In this document: positions 10,618 through 19,806 of the stretch, piece after piece
How the letters are laid out: the number at the start of each line of letters is the position of its first letter
Numbering within the stretch: position 1 is the first letter of the stretch
Source: an uncultured Thiohalocapsa sp.
GTDB taxonomy: Bacteria; Pseudomonadota; Gammaproteobacteria; Chromatiales; Chromatiaceae
NCBI RefSeq assembly: GCF_913063425.1
Contig: NZ_CAJXYK010000008.1
Span: 62,001-126,000 of the forward strand
Length of the DNA stretch: 64,000 nt
Direction of reading: 5' to 3'
Notes under the pieces: generated by a model
Told to the model about the DNA's origin: nothing
The model's input: only the letters and a program-made list of their open reading frames with translations
Databases searched by the model: none
Translations under genes and position numbers: made by a program

Positions 10618-11724
10618 TTGTCCGACAGACACTCCCCGCGCGTCATCGTCGGCCTCTCCGGCGGCGTCGACTCCGCCGTGGCGGCGCATCTGCTCGCCGA
10701 GCAGGGCTTCGCCGTGGAAGGCCTGTTCATGAAGAACTGGGAGGAGGACGACGCCCCCGGCTACTGCTCCGCCGCCGCGGACCTGGCCGATGCGCAGGCG
10801 GCGGCGGACCGGCTCGGCATCCCGCTGCGCACCGTCAACTTCGCCACCGAGTACTGGGACCGGGTGTTCGCGGCCTTCCTCGCCGAGTACCGCGCGCTGC
10901 GCACCCCGAATCCGGACGTGCTCTGCAACAGCGAGATCAAGTTCCGCGCCTTCCTGGACCACGCCCTGGACCTGGGGGCCGCGCGGATCGGCACCGGCCA
11001 CTATGCGCGGGTGACGCATGCGGCGGACGGCAGCCGCCTCAGACTCGCCCGGGATGCGGGCAAGGACCAGACCTACTTCCTGCATCGGCTCACACAGCGA
11101 CAGCTGAGGCACGCCCTGTTCCCGCTGGCGGACCTCACCAAGGCGGATGTCCGCGGCATCGCCCGCGGGCTCGGGCTTGCGAACGCGCAGAAGAAGGACA
11201 GCACCGGCATCTGCTTCATCGGCGAGCGGCGCTTCGCGGACTTCCTGGCGCGCTGGCTGCCGGATGCGCCAGGCCCCATCGAGACGCCCGAGGGCCGGAT
11301 CCTGGGCGAGCACCGCGGGCTTGCCTGGTACACCATCGGCCAGCGCTCCGGGCTCGGCATCGGCGGCGTGCGCGAGGCCGGCGAAGCACCCTGGTTCGTC
11401 GCCGCCAAGGACGCCGCGCGCAACGCGCTCATCGTCGCGCAGGGGGCCGGACATCCCCTGCTCTACGCCCGGGGCCTGCGCGGCGAGCAACTGCACTGGA
11501 TCGCCGGCGCAGCGCCGGTGCCCGCAGATCGGCTGCCGTTCACCTGCCTGTGTCGGCTGCGCCATCGTCAGCCGCTGCAGCGCTGCACCCTGGTCGAGTA
11601 CGATACGGCCCGTTGCCGCGTCCGCTTCGCCGAGCCGCAGCGCGCCGTCACGCCGGGGCAGTCCGTGGTGTTCTATCTGCGGGATGAATGCCTCGGCGGC
11701 GCCGTGATCACAGCCGCAGATTAG
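10618..11724 (+). CDS. mnmA: tRNA 2-thiouridylase MnmA
   Basis: A 368-residue cytoplasmic enzyme that thiolates U34 of Lys, Glu and Gln tRNAs with ATP and sulfur relayed from a cysteine desulfurase. The PP-loop SGGVDS is near residue 14. The catalytic cysteines are Cys103 (in CNSEIKF) and Cys199 (in GICFIGER), matching the E. coli enzyme in spacing and total length. The start is TTG 10618; no ATG or GTG is available before the PP-loop. It is followed by hflD, as in many gammaproteobacteria. Confidence 0.95.
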   Translation: MSDRHSPRVIVGLSGGVDSAVAAHLLAEQGFAVEGLFMKNWEEDDAPGYCSAAADLADAQAAADRLGIPLRTVNFATEYWDRVFAAFLAEYRALRTPNPDVLCNSEIKFRAFLDHALDLGAARIGTGHYARVTHAADGSRLRLARDAGKDQTYFLHRLTQRQLRHALFPLADLTKADVRGIARGLGLANAQKKDSTGICFIGERRFADFLARWLPDAPGPIETPEGRILGEHRGLAWYTIGQRSGLGIGGVREAGEAPWFVAAKDAARNALIVAQGAGHPLLYARGLRGEQLHWIAGAAPVPADRLPFTCLCRLRHRQPLQRCTLVEYDTARCRVRFAEPQRAVTPGQSVVFYLRDECLGGAVITAAD

Positions 11725-11830
11725 GCGTCGCCGACGGCGCAGGGCACCCTGGGTGATCGCCGTTGCGGATTGTCCCGGCCCTGCCCCCATATCAGCCGGA
11801 CCGGCGGCTGCGCCAGACACCCGCAACGCC

Positions 11831-11862
11831 CTCGACACTCGCCCCTCGCAACTCGCCACTCA
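11831..11862 (+). repeat. ACTCGC-type repeat before hflD
   Basis: Short units such as GACACTCGCC, GCAACTCGCC and ACTCAC are repeated just ahead of the hflD ATG. They are related to the repeat blocks in the isp2-hynL spacer, so this is a dispersed intergenic family. Confidence 0.5.
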
Positions 11863-11864
11863 CG

Positions 11865-12494
11865 ATGGAACACACCGACCAAGACCGCCTCATTGCGCTC
11901 GCCGGCCTGCACCAGGCGGCCTACTGCGTCCAGCGCATCGCCAACCGCGGCAGCGTCGACACGGCGCAGATGGAGCCCTGCATCTACAGCCTGTTCCAGA
12001 TCGACGCCGACGACGTGCCCGCGGTCTACGGCGAGCCCGGGGCAGTGGCGACGGGCGCGCGCCAGGTGGTGGCCCAGCTCACCGGGGAACCGGCGCGGGA
12101 GATGGAGCTGACCCGCTACGTCATCGCGCTCATGCGCCACGAGCGCAACCTCGCCGGCCGCGGCCGGATGCTGCAGGAGATCGCCCGCCGCATCCAGGGC
12201 GCAGCCGCCGCCCGCGGCGACCTGCCGCTGCTGGACCGGGAGGTGCTCGCGGGCCTCGCCGGCATCTACCAGGACACCATCAGCAAGCTCACCCCGCGCA
12301 TCATCGTTCGCGGCAACCCGCTGTACCTGCAGAACCCGGACAACCAGGACCGCATCCGCGCCCTGCTGCTGGCCGGCATCCGTGCCGCCCTGCTCTGGCG
12401 CCAATGCGGCGGCAGCCGCTGGCAGGTGCTGCTGGGCCGGCGCAAGATGCTCGACGCCGCACGCGCCTATCTGCGGGATACCGAAAGCGTCTGA
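11865..12494 (+). CDS. hflD: HflD family protein
   Basis: A 209-residue, all-helical protein of the HflD/YcfC family, known in E. coli as a membrane-associated factor that affects phage lambda CII and lysogenisation. Family features are an N-terminal QDRLIALAGLHQAAYCV, CIYSLFQID, and a C-terminal segment GRRKMLDAARAYL. Normally mnmA-hflD is followed by purB; here purB is about 29.6 kb away, with the island in between. The start is ATG 11865. The real cellular role of HflD in this organism is unknown. Confidence 0.92.
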   Translation: MEHTDQDRLIALAGLHQAAYCVQRIANRGSVDTAQMEPCIYSLFQIDADDVPAVYGEPGAVATGARQVVAQLTGEPAREMELTRYVIALMRHERNLAGRGRMLQEIARRIQGAAAARGDLPLLDREVLAGLAGIYQDTISKLTPRIIVRGNPLYLQNPDNQDRIRALLLAGIRAALLWRQCGGSRWQVLLGRRKMLDAARAYLRDTESV

Positions 12495-12621
12495 AAGTAT
12501 TTTCCTCCTCGCGAAGCGCCTGCTTCGCGACCAGGGACCAGAGAGCGCAGCGAGTAGTCCAACCTCCACGATGCGCAGGCCAGCCGCATCCTGCGTGGCC
12601 CCCCCGAGGGAGTTGCAGTGC

Positions 12622-13056
12622 TCAATCGCTCCGGGACGCCAGGACGAAGTCCCCAAGGAATGCGAGCCGCCCCAGGGGGCTGGCCTTACGCGCATAGCGC
12701 TCGTCGGCGGTAATGAGCGTGGCCTCACGCTCCAGCGCAACGGCGTGATAGAGCGTGTCGAAGAGGTGTTGGTCCAGGTCCACGGCGAGCCGCGCCGCGC
12801 GCAGCAGCACCGAATGCTCATCGCAGACCTGAAGCTCCAGCGCATCGAGTAGGCCGGACGCTCGCTCCAGGATATCCGGGTTCAGTCGCACCACGACAGC
12901 CGTGGTCTCCAGCAGCCAATGTACTGGCTGGATCACGTCGATGCGGCCCCGGCGAACCGCGTCCAGGACCTCCAGGGCCCGGTCCGCGTGCGGCTCGACC
13001 AGCGGGTCCGGAAAGACCCACTTGACTGCCACACTGGCATCGATCACGGCCCTCAC
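12622..13056 (-). CDS. PIN-domain toxin, VapC-like
   Basis: A 144-residue PIN-domain RNase toxin candidate. Acidic positions expected for Mg binding are visible: Asp6 in VIDASVAVKW, a central acidic stretch, FDTLYHAVAL and TADERY. It starts with GTG at 13056, overlapping the upstream antitoxin stop by 4 bases (GTGA), the usual coupling of antitoxin then toxin. It lies at the left edge of the accessory island, directly after hflD on the opposite strand. Confidence 0.85.
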   Translation of the reverse strand: MRAVIDASVAVKWVFPDPLVEPHADRALEVLDAVRRGRIDVIQPVHWLLETTAVVVRLNPDILERASGLLDALELQVCDEHSVLLRAARLAVDLDQHLFDTLYHAVALEREATLITADERYARKASPLGRLAFLGDFVLASRSD

Positions 13057-13286
13057 GGGCGCCCATCCTCCCGCGCACTGCGGATCTCCTGATCCGACCT
13101 TGGTTGCTGCTCCGCGCGCAGCGCCAGCAAGGCATCGATCGCGGCTGCACGCCGCTGCTGGCGCCGTCTGTCCTCGATCGCCTGCCGCATCAGAGCGGTC
13201 AGCACAGCGCTCTTGTTCTCACCCGCAAACAGGGCGTTGAATTCCGCTTTGACCTCGTCGGGCACGCTGAAGTTGACTGTGGCCAT
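13053..13286 (-). CDS. Antitoxin of the PIN toxin
   Basis: A 77-residue protein. The N-terminal MATVNFSVPDEVKAEFNALF is the ribbon-helix-helix pattern of DNA-binding antitoxins; the charged Arg/Gln-rich C-terminal half (DRRRQQRRAA) probably wraps the toxin. I chose the ATG at 13286 because it starts the RHH strand; an upstream in-frame start at 13322 would overlap the probable operator. Gene order and the 4-base overlap with the toxin support the pairing. Confidence 0.8.
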   Translation of the reverse strand: MATVNFSVPDEVKAEFNALFAGENKSAVLTALMRQAIEDRRRQQRRAAAIDALLALRAEQQPRSDQEIRSAREDGRP

Positions 13287-13304
13287 CGATCTTTGCCGTA
13301 AAGT

Positions 13305-13321
13305 TGTTGATGATTTCAACA
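13305..13321. promoter_or_regulatory. Probable antitoxin operator
   Basis: Inverted repeat TGTTGA-N5-TCAACA, located 19 bases upstream of the antitoxin ATG. This position is typical for an autoregulatory RHH antitoxin site. Confidence 0.4.
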
Positions 13322-13548
13322 CACACTAGCCGGACCGACCGGCGGCCGCAAGCGCAATAACATCCGGTTTGGCGGCGACGCGCATCGCCAGATGTCTTGC
13401 CTCGGGCGTCCTGTCCGCCGCCCGGTTACATCCAGATTCAAACAGGCCGCCGTCGAAGACCCTGCGCCACCGGCTCACTTCCTGAGCCTGTGTTGCTGGT
13501 AAAGTCCGCAGCACGCGATGCAGTCGTCTTATCGTGCACGAATCAGCC

Positions 13549-14718
13549 ATGCCCACAGGGAACAGCGCGCTCTACTTCGACAGCGCGGCCACGACCCGCG
13601 TCGCGCCGGAGGTCTGCGCGGCCATGCTGAAACATCTGGAAGGGACCGGCGCCTTCGCCAACCCGTCCTCGGCGCAGCATGAGGCCGGGCGGCTCGCCGC
13701 CGACGGCGTCGAGCAGGCTCGTGCAGACGTCGCGGGCGAGCTGTGCTGTGCCACCGACGAGATCCTCTTCACTTCCGGCGCGACAGAGAGCATCAACCTG
13801 GCCCTCCGCGGCGTGATGCTGGCCAATGCGCGGCACGGGCGGCACCTCGTCACCACCCAGATCGAGCACAAGGCGGCACTGGCCTGTTGCCAAGCCTTGG
13901 CGGACGAAGGTTTCGAGATCACCAGGGTCCCGCCCGGCCGGGACGGTCGCGTCGATCCGGCCGCGATTGCAGATGCCGTGCGTCCCGACACGCTGCTCGT
14001 CTCCGTCATGCACACCAACAACGAAACCGGTGTCATGCAACCGATGCAGGAGATCGCCGCGATTGCCGAGGACCGCGGCGTGCTGCTGCACGTCGATGCC
14101 GCGCAGGCGGCCGGGAAGCTGCGTATCGACCTCACGCAGACCCCCATCGACCTGCTGTCGCTGTCGGCCCACAAGTTCCACGGGCCCAAGGGGATCGGCT
14201 GCCTGTTCGTGCGGGATCGCGGGCGGCTGCCGCTGCGACCGCTCACCTTCGGCGGCGGCCAGGAGTTCGGCCTGCGGCCCGGGACCCTGCCGACACACCA
14301 GATCGCCGGCCTCGCCGCCGCACTGAGGCTCGTCTCCGAGCATCGCGACCGGGACCACCAACAGGTGAGCCGGCTGCGCGCACGCTTCATCGAAACGCTT
14401 TCCGCACAGGTGCCGCTGAGCGTCCACGGCGCCGCGGACGCCACATCGCCTTATATCGTTAACCTCTCGATCCCCGGCATCCGCAGCGATGCCCTGATCA
14501 ACCAATGCGCCTCGGAGATCGCGATCGCGTCCGGGTCGGCATGTTCTTCCGGCACCGTCGAGCCGTCCCACGTGCTGCGCGCCATGGGCGTTGAGGGCGA
14601 TCTGCTGTACGGAGCGGTACGCGTCAGCTTCGATCGTTACCATACCGCGGCGGACATCGAGGCGGCTGCCGGCGCCATCGCCCAATCTGTCAAACGCATC
14701 AGAGAGTTAGACGCCTGA
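13549..14718 (+). CDS. Cysteine desulfurase, DndA/IscS-like
   Basis: A 389-residue PLP enzyme that takes sulfur from cysteine. Visible features are the N-terminal LYFDSAATT, FTSGATESINLAL, the PLP lysine Lys209 in SAHKFHGPKG, and the persulfide loop GSACSSG with Cys332. There are no isc or suf neighbours. It is immediately followed by a DUF4007 gene and a large ATPase, and the same island carries phosphorothioation-associated methyltransferase-like genes. I therefore infer it supplies sulfur for DNA phosphorothioation (a DndA role). The ATG at 13549 is preferred; GTG 13534 is an alternative. Confidence 0.88.
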   Translation: MPTGNSALYFDSAATTRVAPEVCAAMLKHLEGTGAFANPSSAQHEAGRLAADGVEQARADVAGELCCATDEILFTSGATESINLALRGVMLANARHGRHLVTTQIEHKAALACCQALADEGFEITRVPPGRDGRVDPAAIADAVRPDTLLVSVMHTNNETGVMQPMQEIAAIAEDRGVLLHVDAAQAAGKLRIDLTQTPIDLLSLSAHKFHGPKGIGCLFVRDRGRLPLRPLTFGGGQEFGLRPGTLPTHQIAGLAAALRLVSEHRDRDHQQVSRLRARFIETLSAQVPLSVHGAADATSPYIVNLSIPGIRSDALINQCASEIAIASGSACSSGTVEPSHVLRAMGVEGDLLYGAVRVSFDRYHTAADIEAAAGAIAQSVKRIRELDA

Positions 14719-15639
14719 GTGAACATCGACCCCAAGCACACCGCGTTCGGTCGGCACGAGACCTTCCCGCTGCGCTACGCCTGGCTGACCAAAGGCTACA
14801 GGGCCGTCACCGAGCGCCCGGACATCTTTGCGCAGCCGGACCGAGCCATGGTCAAGCTCGGTGTCGGACGCAACATGGTCAGTGCCATCCTGTACTGGCT
14901 CCAGGCGGCACGCCTGCTCGACTACGCGGACGGGGAGGCAACCCCCACCACCCTTGGACAGGTCATCCTTGGCGATGAGGGCGATCGTTTCCTGGAGGAC
15001 GAGGCCACACTCTGGGTGCTGCATTGGCTCATCGCCTCCAACAGCCGGCTGGCGACCGGCTTCTACTGGTTCTTCAACCGCTTCGCCCTGCCCCGTTTCC
15101 GCGAGGACGAGCTGCGCGCCGGCCTGACCGATTTCGTCGCGCGCGAGCTGCGCATCGAGCGCTCCGCCAGCACCCTGAAATCCGACACCTCGACCCTGCT
15201 CAGAATGTACGCACCCGGCGACCCGACCGAGCCAGGCCGCGGCGAAGATCATCTCGACACGCCGATGAGCCAGCTGCGGCTGGTGGAGCAGACCGGCCAG
15301 GGCCGGGAATTCCTCAGCCTCCGGAGCCCGCGCCCCTTCCTGCCGCCGCTGGCGCTGCATGTCGCCCTCGCCGAGTGCTTCGCGGACGATCGCCAAGGTC
15401 GGCCGGCGATACCCGTCCGCGACCTCCTCTACGGCCGTGACGACGGCGCCGCCCCGGGCGCGGTCTTTCGCCTCAGCGAAGACGGCCTGATGACGGCGCT
15501 CAATCGCGTCATGCGCACCTGGCCCGGCTGCTACGAGCTGCGCGACACCGCTGGCGTCCACCAGCTCTATCGCGTCCGCGACGTCGCAAGCCCGGAAGCC
15601 ATCCTTGAGGACTACTACCGGCAGGATGCAGCAGCGTGA
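14719..15639 (+). CDS. DUF4007 family protein, phosphorothioation-associated
   Basis: A 306-residue soluble protein. The N-terminal segment (GRHETFPLRYAWLTKGY, then LGVGRNMVSAILYWL) is the DUF4007 signature. The biochemical function is unknown. From family knowledge, these genes recur beside cysteine desulfurases and PAPS-reductase-like DndC genes in DNA-sulfur-modification loci. It starts with GTG at 14719 directly after the desulfurase TGA and overlaps the next gene by 4 bases (GTGA), so the three genes form one translation unit. A DndC-like gene is not present beside it. Confidence 0.8.
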   Translation: MNIDPKHTAFGRHETFPLRYAWLTKGYRAVTERPDIFAQPDRAMVKLGVGRNMVSAILYWLQAARLLDYADGEATPTTLGQVILGDEGDRFLEDEATLWVLHWLIASNSRLATGFYWFFNRFALPRFREDELRAGLTDFVARELRIERSASTLKSDTSTLLRMYAPGDPTEPGRGEDHLDTPMSQLRLVEQTGQGREFLSLRSPRPFLPPLALHVALAECFADDRQGRPAIPVRDLLYGRDDGAAPGAVFRLSEDGLMTALNRVMRTWPGCYELRDTAGVHQLYRVRDVASPEAILEDYYRQDAAA

Positions 15640-18600
15640 GTACATCAGCCGCCCAGGTGCGTAACCTCGATGCGCCGGCCGTCCTGCCCGCCGACGGACG
15701 GCTCTCGGAGCACATCGGCATCGGTGCTGGATTCCGCCGCTCCATCAACCTGGAGCGCGATCAAGACGCCGCCGATCTGCTGCAAGGCTATGTGCCCACG
15801 TCGCGCGCCCTGGCCGCGCTGGAACAGCTCGCCGATGGCCTGGACGGCCACGCCGCCGGGCGTGCGCTGGCGCTCATCGGCCCATATGGCGCCGGCAAGT
15901 CCGCGTTCGGATTGTTCGCAGCCGCGCTGCTCGGTCCACCGGACGCCACCGGCAAGACCATCGCCGACGCCAAGCTCCGCCATGCGGCGCCAGACCTGGC
16001 TAAACGCCTGCGTGCCACAGGCCACAGCGCACACGGCTTGCTGCGGGTTCAGGTCAACGGCATACCGGACTCCCTGATCCGCCAATTGCTGCTCGCCCTG
16101 GCCCGCGCCGCGGAGCAGGCGGCGCTGCCCGCAACGCTGATCAAGCGCATCCGGGCCGCGGCGCGGCCTGGCACCCGCATGGACCATGTGATCGACCTCA
16201 TCTCCCAAACCCGGAGCGCCTGGGCAAGCGCCGGCGGAAGCGGCGTGCTGATCCAGATCGACGAGCTGGGAAAGCTGTTGGAGTTCGAGGCCCAAGGCGG
16301 CGACCGCAGCGAGATCCATCTGCTCCAGCTGTTGGCAGAAAAGGCGGCCGAGCCCAGCGACGCACCGCTTTGCATCCTGGTCATGTTGCACCAGGCCTTC
16401 GAGCACTACGGCGCGCGCCTCGGCAAGACGCTCCGCGACGAGTGGAAGAAGGTCCAAGGCCGCTTCAGCGCAGTCGCCTTCCTGGAGCCCGCAGAACAGT
16501 CGCTGCGGGTCACCGCCGCCGCGTTCAACCGCGATGCGGACCTCGGCGAGGGCCTGAAATCCGAAATCTTCGACATCACCAGCCGATTGGCTGAATGCTC
16601 CGCCCTGCCACTCGGCCTGGACCTCGCCGGCGCCACAGAGCTGTTCGAGCACTGCTACCCGCTGCACCCCACCACGCTGCTGATCCTGCCCGTGCTCTGC
16701 CAGCGCGTGGCCCAGAACGAGCGCACACTGTTCTCCTATCTGGCCAGCACCGAGCATTTCGGCCTGAGCCGGCGGTTGCAGGAACTGCGGCCAGGCGACT
16801 GGATCGGCCCCTGGGAGCTCTACGACTACTTCATTCTCAACCAGGCCGGCGGCTTCTCCGATCCCCTCACTTACCACCGCTGGGTGGAAGTCATCACCGC
16901 CCTGGAGCGCTGGGACGGCCATACCGAAGGGGACGGGGACGACGCCGCGGTGCGGCTGCTCAAGACCATCGGGCTTCTGAACCTCGTCGGCGCGCAACGG
17001 GGCCTGAGGGCCTCGGAGGCCGTGCTGCGGCTGCTGTTCGACGACGCCCTCGACGGGCTGCTGGAGGCACTGCAAGCCGCATCGATCATCCACTTCCGCG
17101 GCTTCGCGCAGGAGTTCCGTGTCTGGCAGGGCAGCGACTTCGACCTCCATGGTGCCCTGGAGCAGGCCGCCGCCGAACAGAATGAGCGTTCGCTGGCCGA
17201 CACCCTCAACGCCCTTGCCCCCCTGCCCCCGGTGGTCGCGCGCCGGGCCAGCATCGAGACCGGTACGCTGCGCAGTTTCCAGGTCCGGTTCACATCCGCC
17301 GAACGCTGGCCACCGGCCCGCACCGACGCCGAGCTTGACCTCTTTCTGTACCTGGCCGAGCCCGGCGAACAGCCCGAGCTGCACGACGCCCCCGAACGCG
17401 CCGTGGTCGCCGTCTGCCAATCCACCGAGCGCCTGCGCGAGCTGGTGGCCGAGTGGCAGGCCCTCACAGAGCTGCCCCGGCAGCACGCCCAACTGCAGCA
17501 GGACCCAGTCGCCAAGCGCGAGCACCGGGCCTGGCTGGAGCACGCCGAGGCCGATGCCATCGGCGCCATCCGCGCCCTGCTGGAGTCCCCGGAGCACCTG
17601 CGCTGGCACTTCGACGGCGAGCATCAGCCCATCGCGTACCGGCGCATGCTGCAAACCGCGCTCTCGGACTGGGTGATGCAGCATTGCTTTCCGCTCACCC
17701 CGCGTATCAGCAACGAGCTGATCAATCGCGAGCGCCTCTCCAGCGCCGCCAGCACCGCGCGCAAGAAGCTGCTCGCCGCCATGCTGTCGGCAGCGGACCA
17801 AGACGGCCTGGGCATCGCCAAGACGCCGGCGGAAAAGAGCCTCTACCTGTCGCTGCTGCGCGAGAGCCGCCTGCATCGCCCCGGTACCGACGGCCGCTGG
17901 GACTTCCACCCACCGGACCCGAACCACGACCCCTGCCGACTAGGCCCGGCTTGGCGCACTATGCATCGCATCCTGGGCGAGGCCGGGCAACGCCAGGTGC
18001 CGCTGCCGGAGATCTACGCCAAGCTCCAGGCACCGCCCTACGGGATCAGGCTGGGCGTGCTGCCCATCCTGCTGGTCACCTACCTCATCGCCCACCGCCG
18101 CGAGACCGCGCTCTATCAGGAGGGCGCCTTCAGCGAGCAGCTCAGCATTGCCCAGGCCGAGCTCCTGTGCCGCCGGCCGGCGCTGTTCGCCATCGAGCGA
18201 TTTGAGCTCAAGGGCCTGCGCGCCGAGCTGTTCCAACGCTACCTCGGCTCCATTGTCGGCAACCTCGCCGGCGATGCCACCCTGCTCGATATCGTCCGCC
18301 CGCTGATGCGTTTCGCCCAGCAATTGCCCGAGTACAGCCAGCACTGCGACGGCCTCAGCGCCGAGGCCGAGCGGGTGCGCGCCGTCTTCCGCCAGGCCAA
18401 GAGCCCGGGGCAGATGCTGTTCACCGAGTTGCCCCGCGCGTGCGGCTTCGACCCCGACAGCTTGCGGCTCGCCGCAACCGACGTGACAGCGCCGGCGACG
18501 GCAGCTCACCGTCGGCACCGACCAACCCCACACCCTCGACCACATAACCGGACAGGTGGAGATCGACTCGGTTTGTATCGGCGTCCGCCATGGCCGCAAC

Positions 18601-18869
18601 CACGTCATCGTCACCGAGGCCAAGCGCGGCCCCTTCGACAGCATCGCCAGGCACAAGCTCGCATACGCCGTCTGGTCGGTCCGCAGCAACATCCCCGACG
18701 ACATCCCGATCATCGCCATCTGCTGCTGCGCGTCACCGACACGGATCAGGGACTGGAATTCAACGTCGCCGAGTGCGCCATCGACGACGGACGCGACGGC
18801 GTGCCAAGCCTGCACTCCGTCGAGCCGATCGGGCATCGGCGGCTGCGGTTGCGGAGTCTGGTCGGGTGA
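15636..18869 (+). CDS. Large P-loop ATPase of the sulfur-modification operon, 3' end rearranged
   Basis: An ATP-binding protein with Walker A GPYGAGKSAF near residue 85 and a Walker B-like LIQIDELGK near residue 206. It belongs to the very large ATPases seen in phosphorothioation, BREX and similar defence loci. Up to about residue 947 (base 18478) the sequence is protein-like and ends in the family-like MLFTELPRACGFDPDSL. After that the frame turns into a His/Arg/Pro-rich nonsense stretch and then enters another gene remnant, so the natural C terminus has been lost. The open frame gives 1077 residues. It starts at GTG 15636, overlapping the DUF4007 stop. Confidence 0.7.
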   Translation: MSTSAAQVRNLDAPAVLPADGRLSEHIGIGAGFRRSINLERDQDAADLLQGYVPTSRALAALEQLADGLDGHAAGRALALIGPYGAGKSAFGLFAAALLGPPDATGKTIADAKLRHAAPDLAKRLRATGHSAHGLLRVQVNGIPDSLIRQLLLALARAAEQAALPATLIKRIRAAARPGTRMDHVIDLISQTRSAWASAGGSGVLIQIDELGKLLEFEAQGGDRSEIHLLQLLAEKAAEPSDAPLCILVMLHQAFEHYGARLGKTLRDEWKKVQGRFSAVAFLEPAEQSLRVTAAAFNRDADLGEGLKSEIFDITSRLAECSALPLGLDLAGATELFEHCYPLHPTTLLILPVLCQRVAQNERTLFSYLASTEHFGLSRRLQELRPGDWIGPWELYDYFILNQAGGFSDPLTYHRWVEVITALERWDGHTEGDGDDAAVRLLKTIGLLNLVGAQRGLRASEAVLRLLFDDALDGLLEALQAASIIHFRGFAQEFRVWQGSDFDLHGALEQAAAEQNERSLADTLNALAPLPPVVARRASIETGTLRSFQVRFTSAERWPPARTDAELDLFLYLAEPGEQPELHDAPERAVVAVCQSTERLRELVAEWQALTELPRQHAQLQQDPVAKREHRAWLEHAEADAIGAIRALLESPEHLRWHFDGEHQPIAYRRMLQTALSDWVMQHCFPLTPRISNELINRERLSSAASTARKKLLAAMLSAADQDGLGIAKTPAEKSLYLSLLRESRLHRPGTDGRWDFHPPDPNHDPCRLGPAWRTMHRILGEAGQRQVPLPEIYAKLQAPPYGIRLGVLPILLVTYLIAHRRETALYQEGAFSEQLSIAQAELLCRRPALFAIERFELKGLRAELFQRYLGSIVGNLAGDATLLDIVRPLMRFAQQLPEYSQHCDGLSAEAERVRAVFRQAKSPGQMLFTELPRACGFDPDSLRLAATDVTAPATAAHRRHRPTPHPRPHNRTGGDRLGLYRRPPWPQPRHRHRGQARPLRQHRQAQARIRRLVGPQQHPRRHPDHRHLLLRVTDTDQGLEFNVAECAIDDGRDGVPSLHSVEPIGHRRLRLRSLVG
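18487..18869 (+). pseudogene. Frameshifted remnant of a nuclease-like gene
   Basis: A protein-like reading is split over two frames. From about 18487 to 18718 one frame gives TGQVEIDSVCIGVRHGRN and VIVTEAKRGPF. At about 18720 it shifts to the frame of the ATPase, giving RVTDTDQGLEFNVAEC and HSVEPIGHRRLRL to the stop. The spacing of EID and TEAK resembles a PD-(D/E)XK nuclease core. The start is missing. Together with the truncated ATPase this indicates a deletion that joined two genes. Confidence 0.6.
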
Positions 18870-19041
18870 AGCGGCGCCGCGCACGTCCCACCCGTTCCCT
18901 TCGAGCGGCATCGCAAGCCGCGGCCACAGCCCGGCCGCGCCGACTGCGCCAAGTCCTTGCCTCGCACGGAAGCCTTGGCTAGGCTCCGCAATCAAAGGGG
19001 TACACGGCATCTCCCCGACCGTTTCACAAGGACAAGCACCG

Positions 19042-19755
19042 ATGGCAAAGTTCCTGAACACCAGCGCGACCAACGACTATCTCGAAGAACTCGTCAAGGC
19101 CGCGCGCGAGCGGCTGATCATCATCAGCCCCTTCCTCAAGTTCAACGACCGCATCCGCGAGCTGCCGGAAGACAAGGACCGCATGAAGATCGACGTGCGC
19201 ATCGTCTACGGCAAGAGCGAGCTGTCGCCCAGCGAGATCAACTGGCTGCGCTCCCTCGACTTCGTGCGCACCAGCTTCTGCCAGCACCTCCACGCCCAGT
19301 GCTGACTCGCAGACCGCTACGCCATCATCACGTCGATGAACCTCTACGACTTCAGCCACATCAACAACAACGAGATGGGCGTGCTGATCTCCCGCAAGGA
19401 AGAAGAACAGCTATACGGTGACACCTACGAGGAGGCCCAGGGCCTAATCCGAATCAGCGACGAAGTGCGAATGTCCGCCGAGACCATCGCCAAGGGCGAC
19501 GACGGCACCCCGGCGCCCTCCGCCGCAAACAAGGTCGAAGAGAAGCCCTACGACAAGCTCACCACCTCCAAGCTAGCCAAGGCCCTCGGCATGCGTACCG
19601 GAGAACTCAACGACAAACTCATCACCGCCCGACTGCTGACCAAGGACGGCGATCAGTTCAAGTTGACAGATCAGGGCAAGGCCGCGGGCGGGGAGTTCCG
19701 GTTTTCGAAGAAGTTTGGGCCGTTCTTTATTTGGCCGAGTGATTTGGCGGTGTAG
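19042..19755 (+). pseudogene. PLD-like protein gene with in-frame stop
   Basis: A 237-residue phospholipase-D-like reading frame: MAKFLNTSATNDYLEELV, ERLIIISPFLKFNDRI, then ITSMNLYDFSHINNNEMG. An in-frame TGA at 19303-19305 interrupts it right after QHLHAQC. Relatives read LHAKCYL at this point, so both the catalytic Lys of the HxK motif and the reading frame are lost. A good ribosome site (AAGGA) precedes the ATG. A winged-helix-like C-terminal part (SKLAKALGMRTGELNDKLI) remains intact. It lies downstream of the sulfur-modification genes and upstream of Hachiman. Confidence 0.75.
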
Positions 19756-19806
19756 CGAGGTATTCGTGATCGGTCCCCCATTTTCGCTCCACGGGTACAC
19801 GCAAGG

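Noticed and set aside
13326-13556. 76-codon minus-strand frame between the toxin-antitoxin pair and the cysteine desulfurase
   Set aside because: No family resemblance and it overlaps the likely promoter of the desulfurase; not convincing as a gene.
15645-17927. Antisense open frame of 760 codons opposite the large ATPase
   Set aside because: Shadow of the ATPase gene; composition is Gln/Gly/Val-rich without motifs.
19303-19305. In-frame TGA in the PLD-like gene read as selenocysteine
   Set aside because: No selenocysteine insertion element is evident, relatives have Tyr here, and the neighbouring catalytic Lys is also lost.
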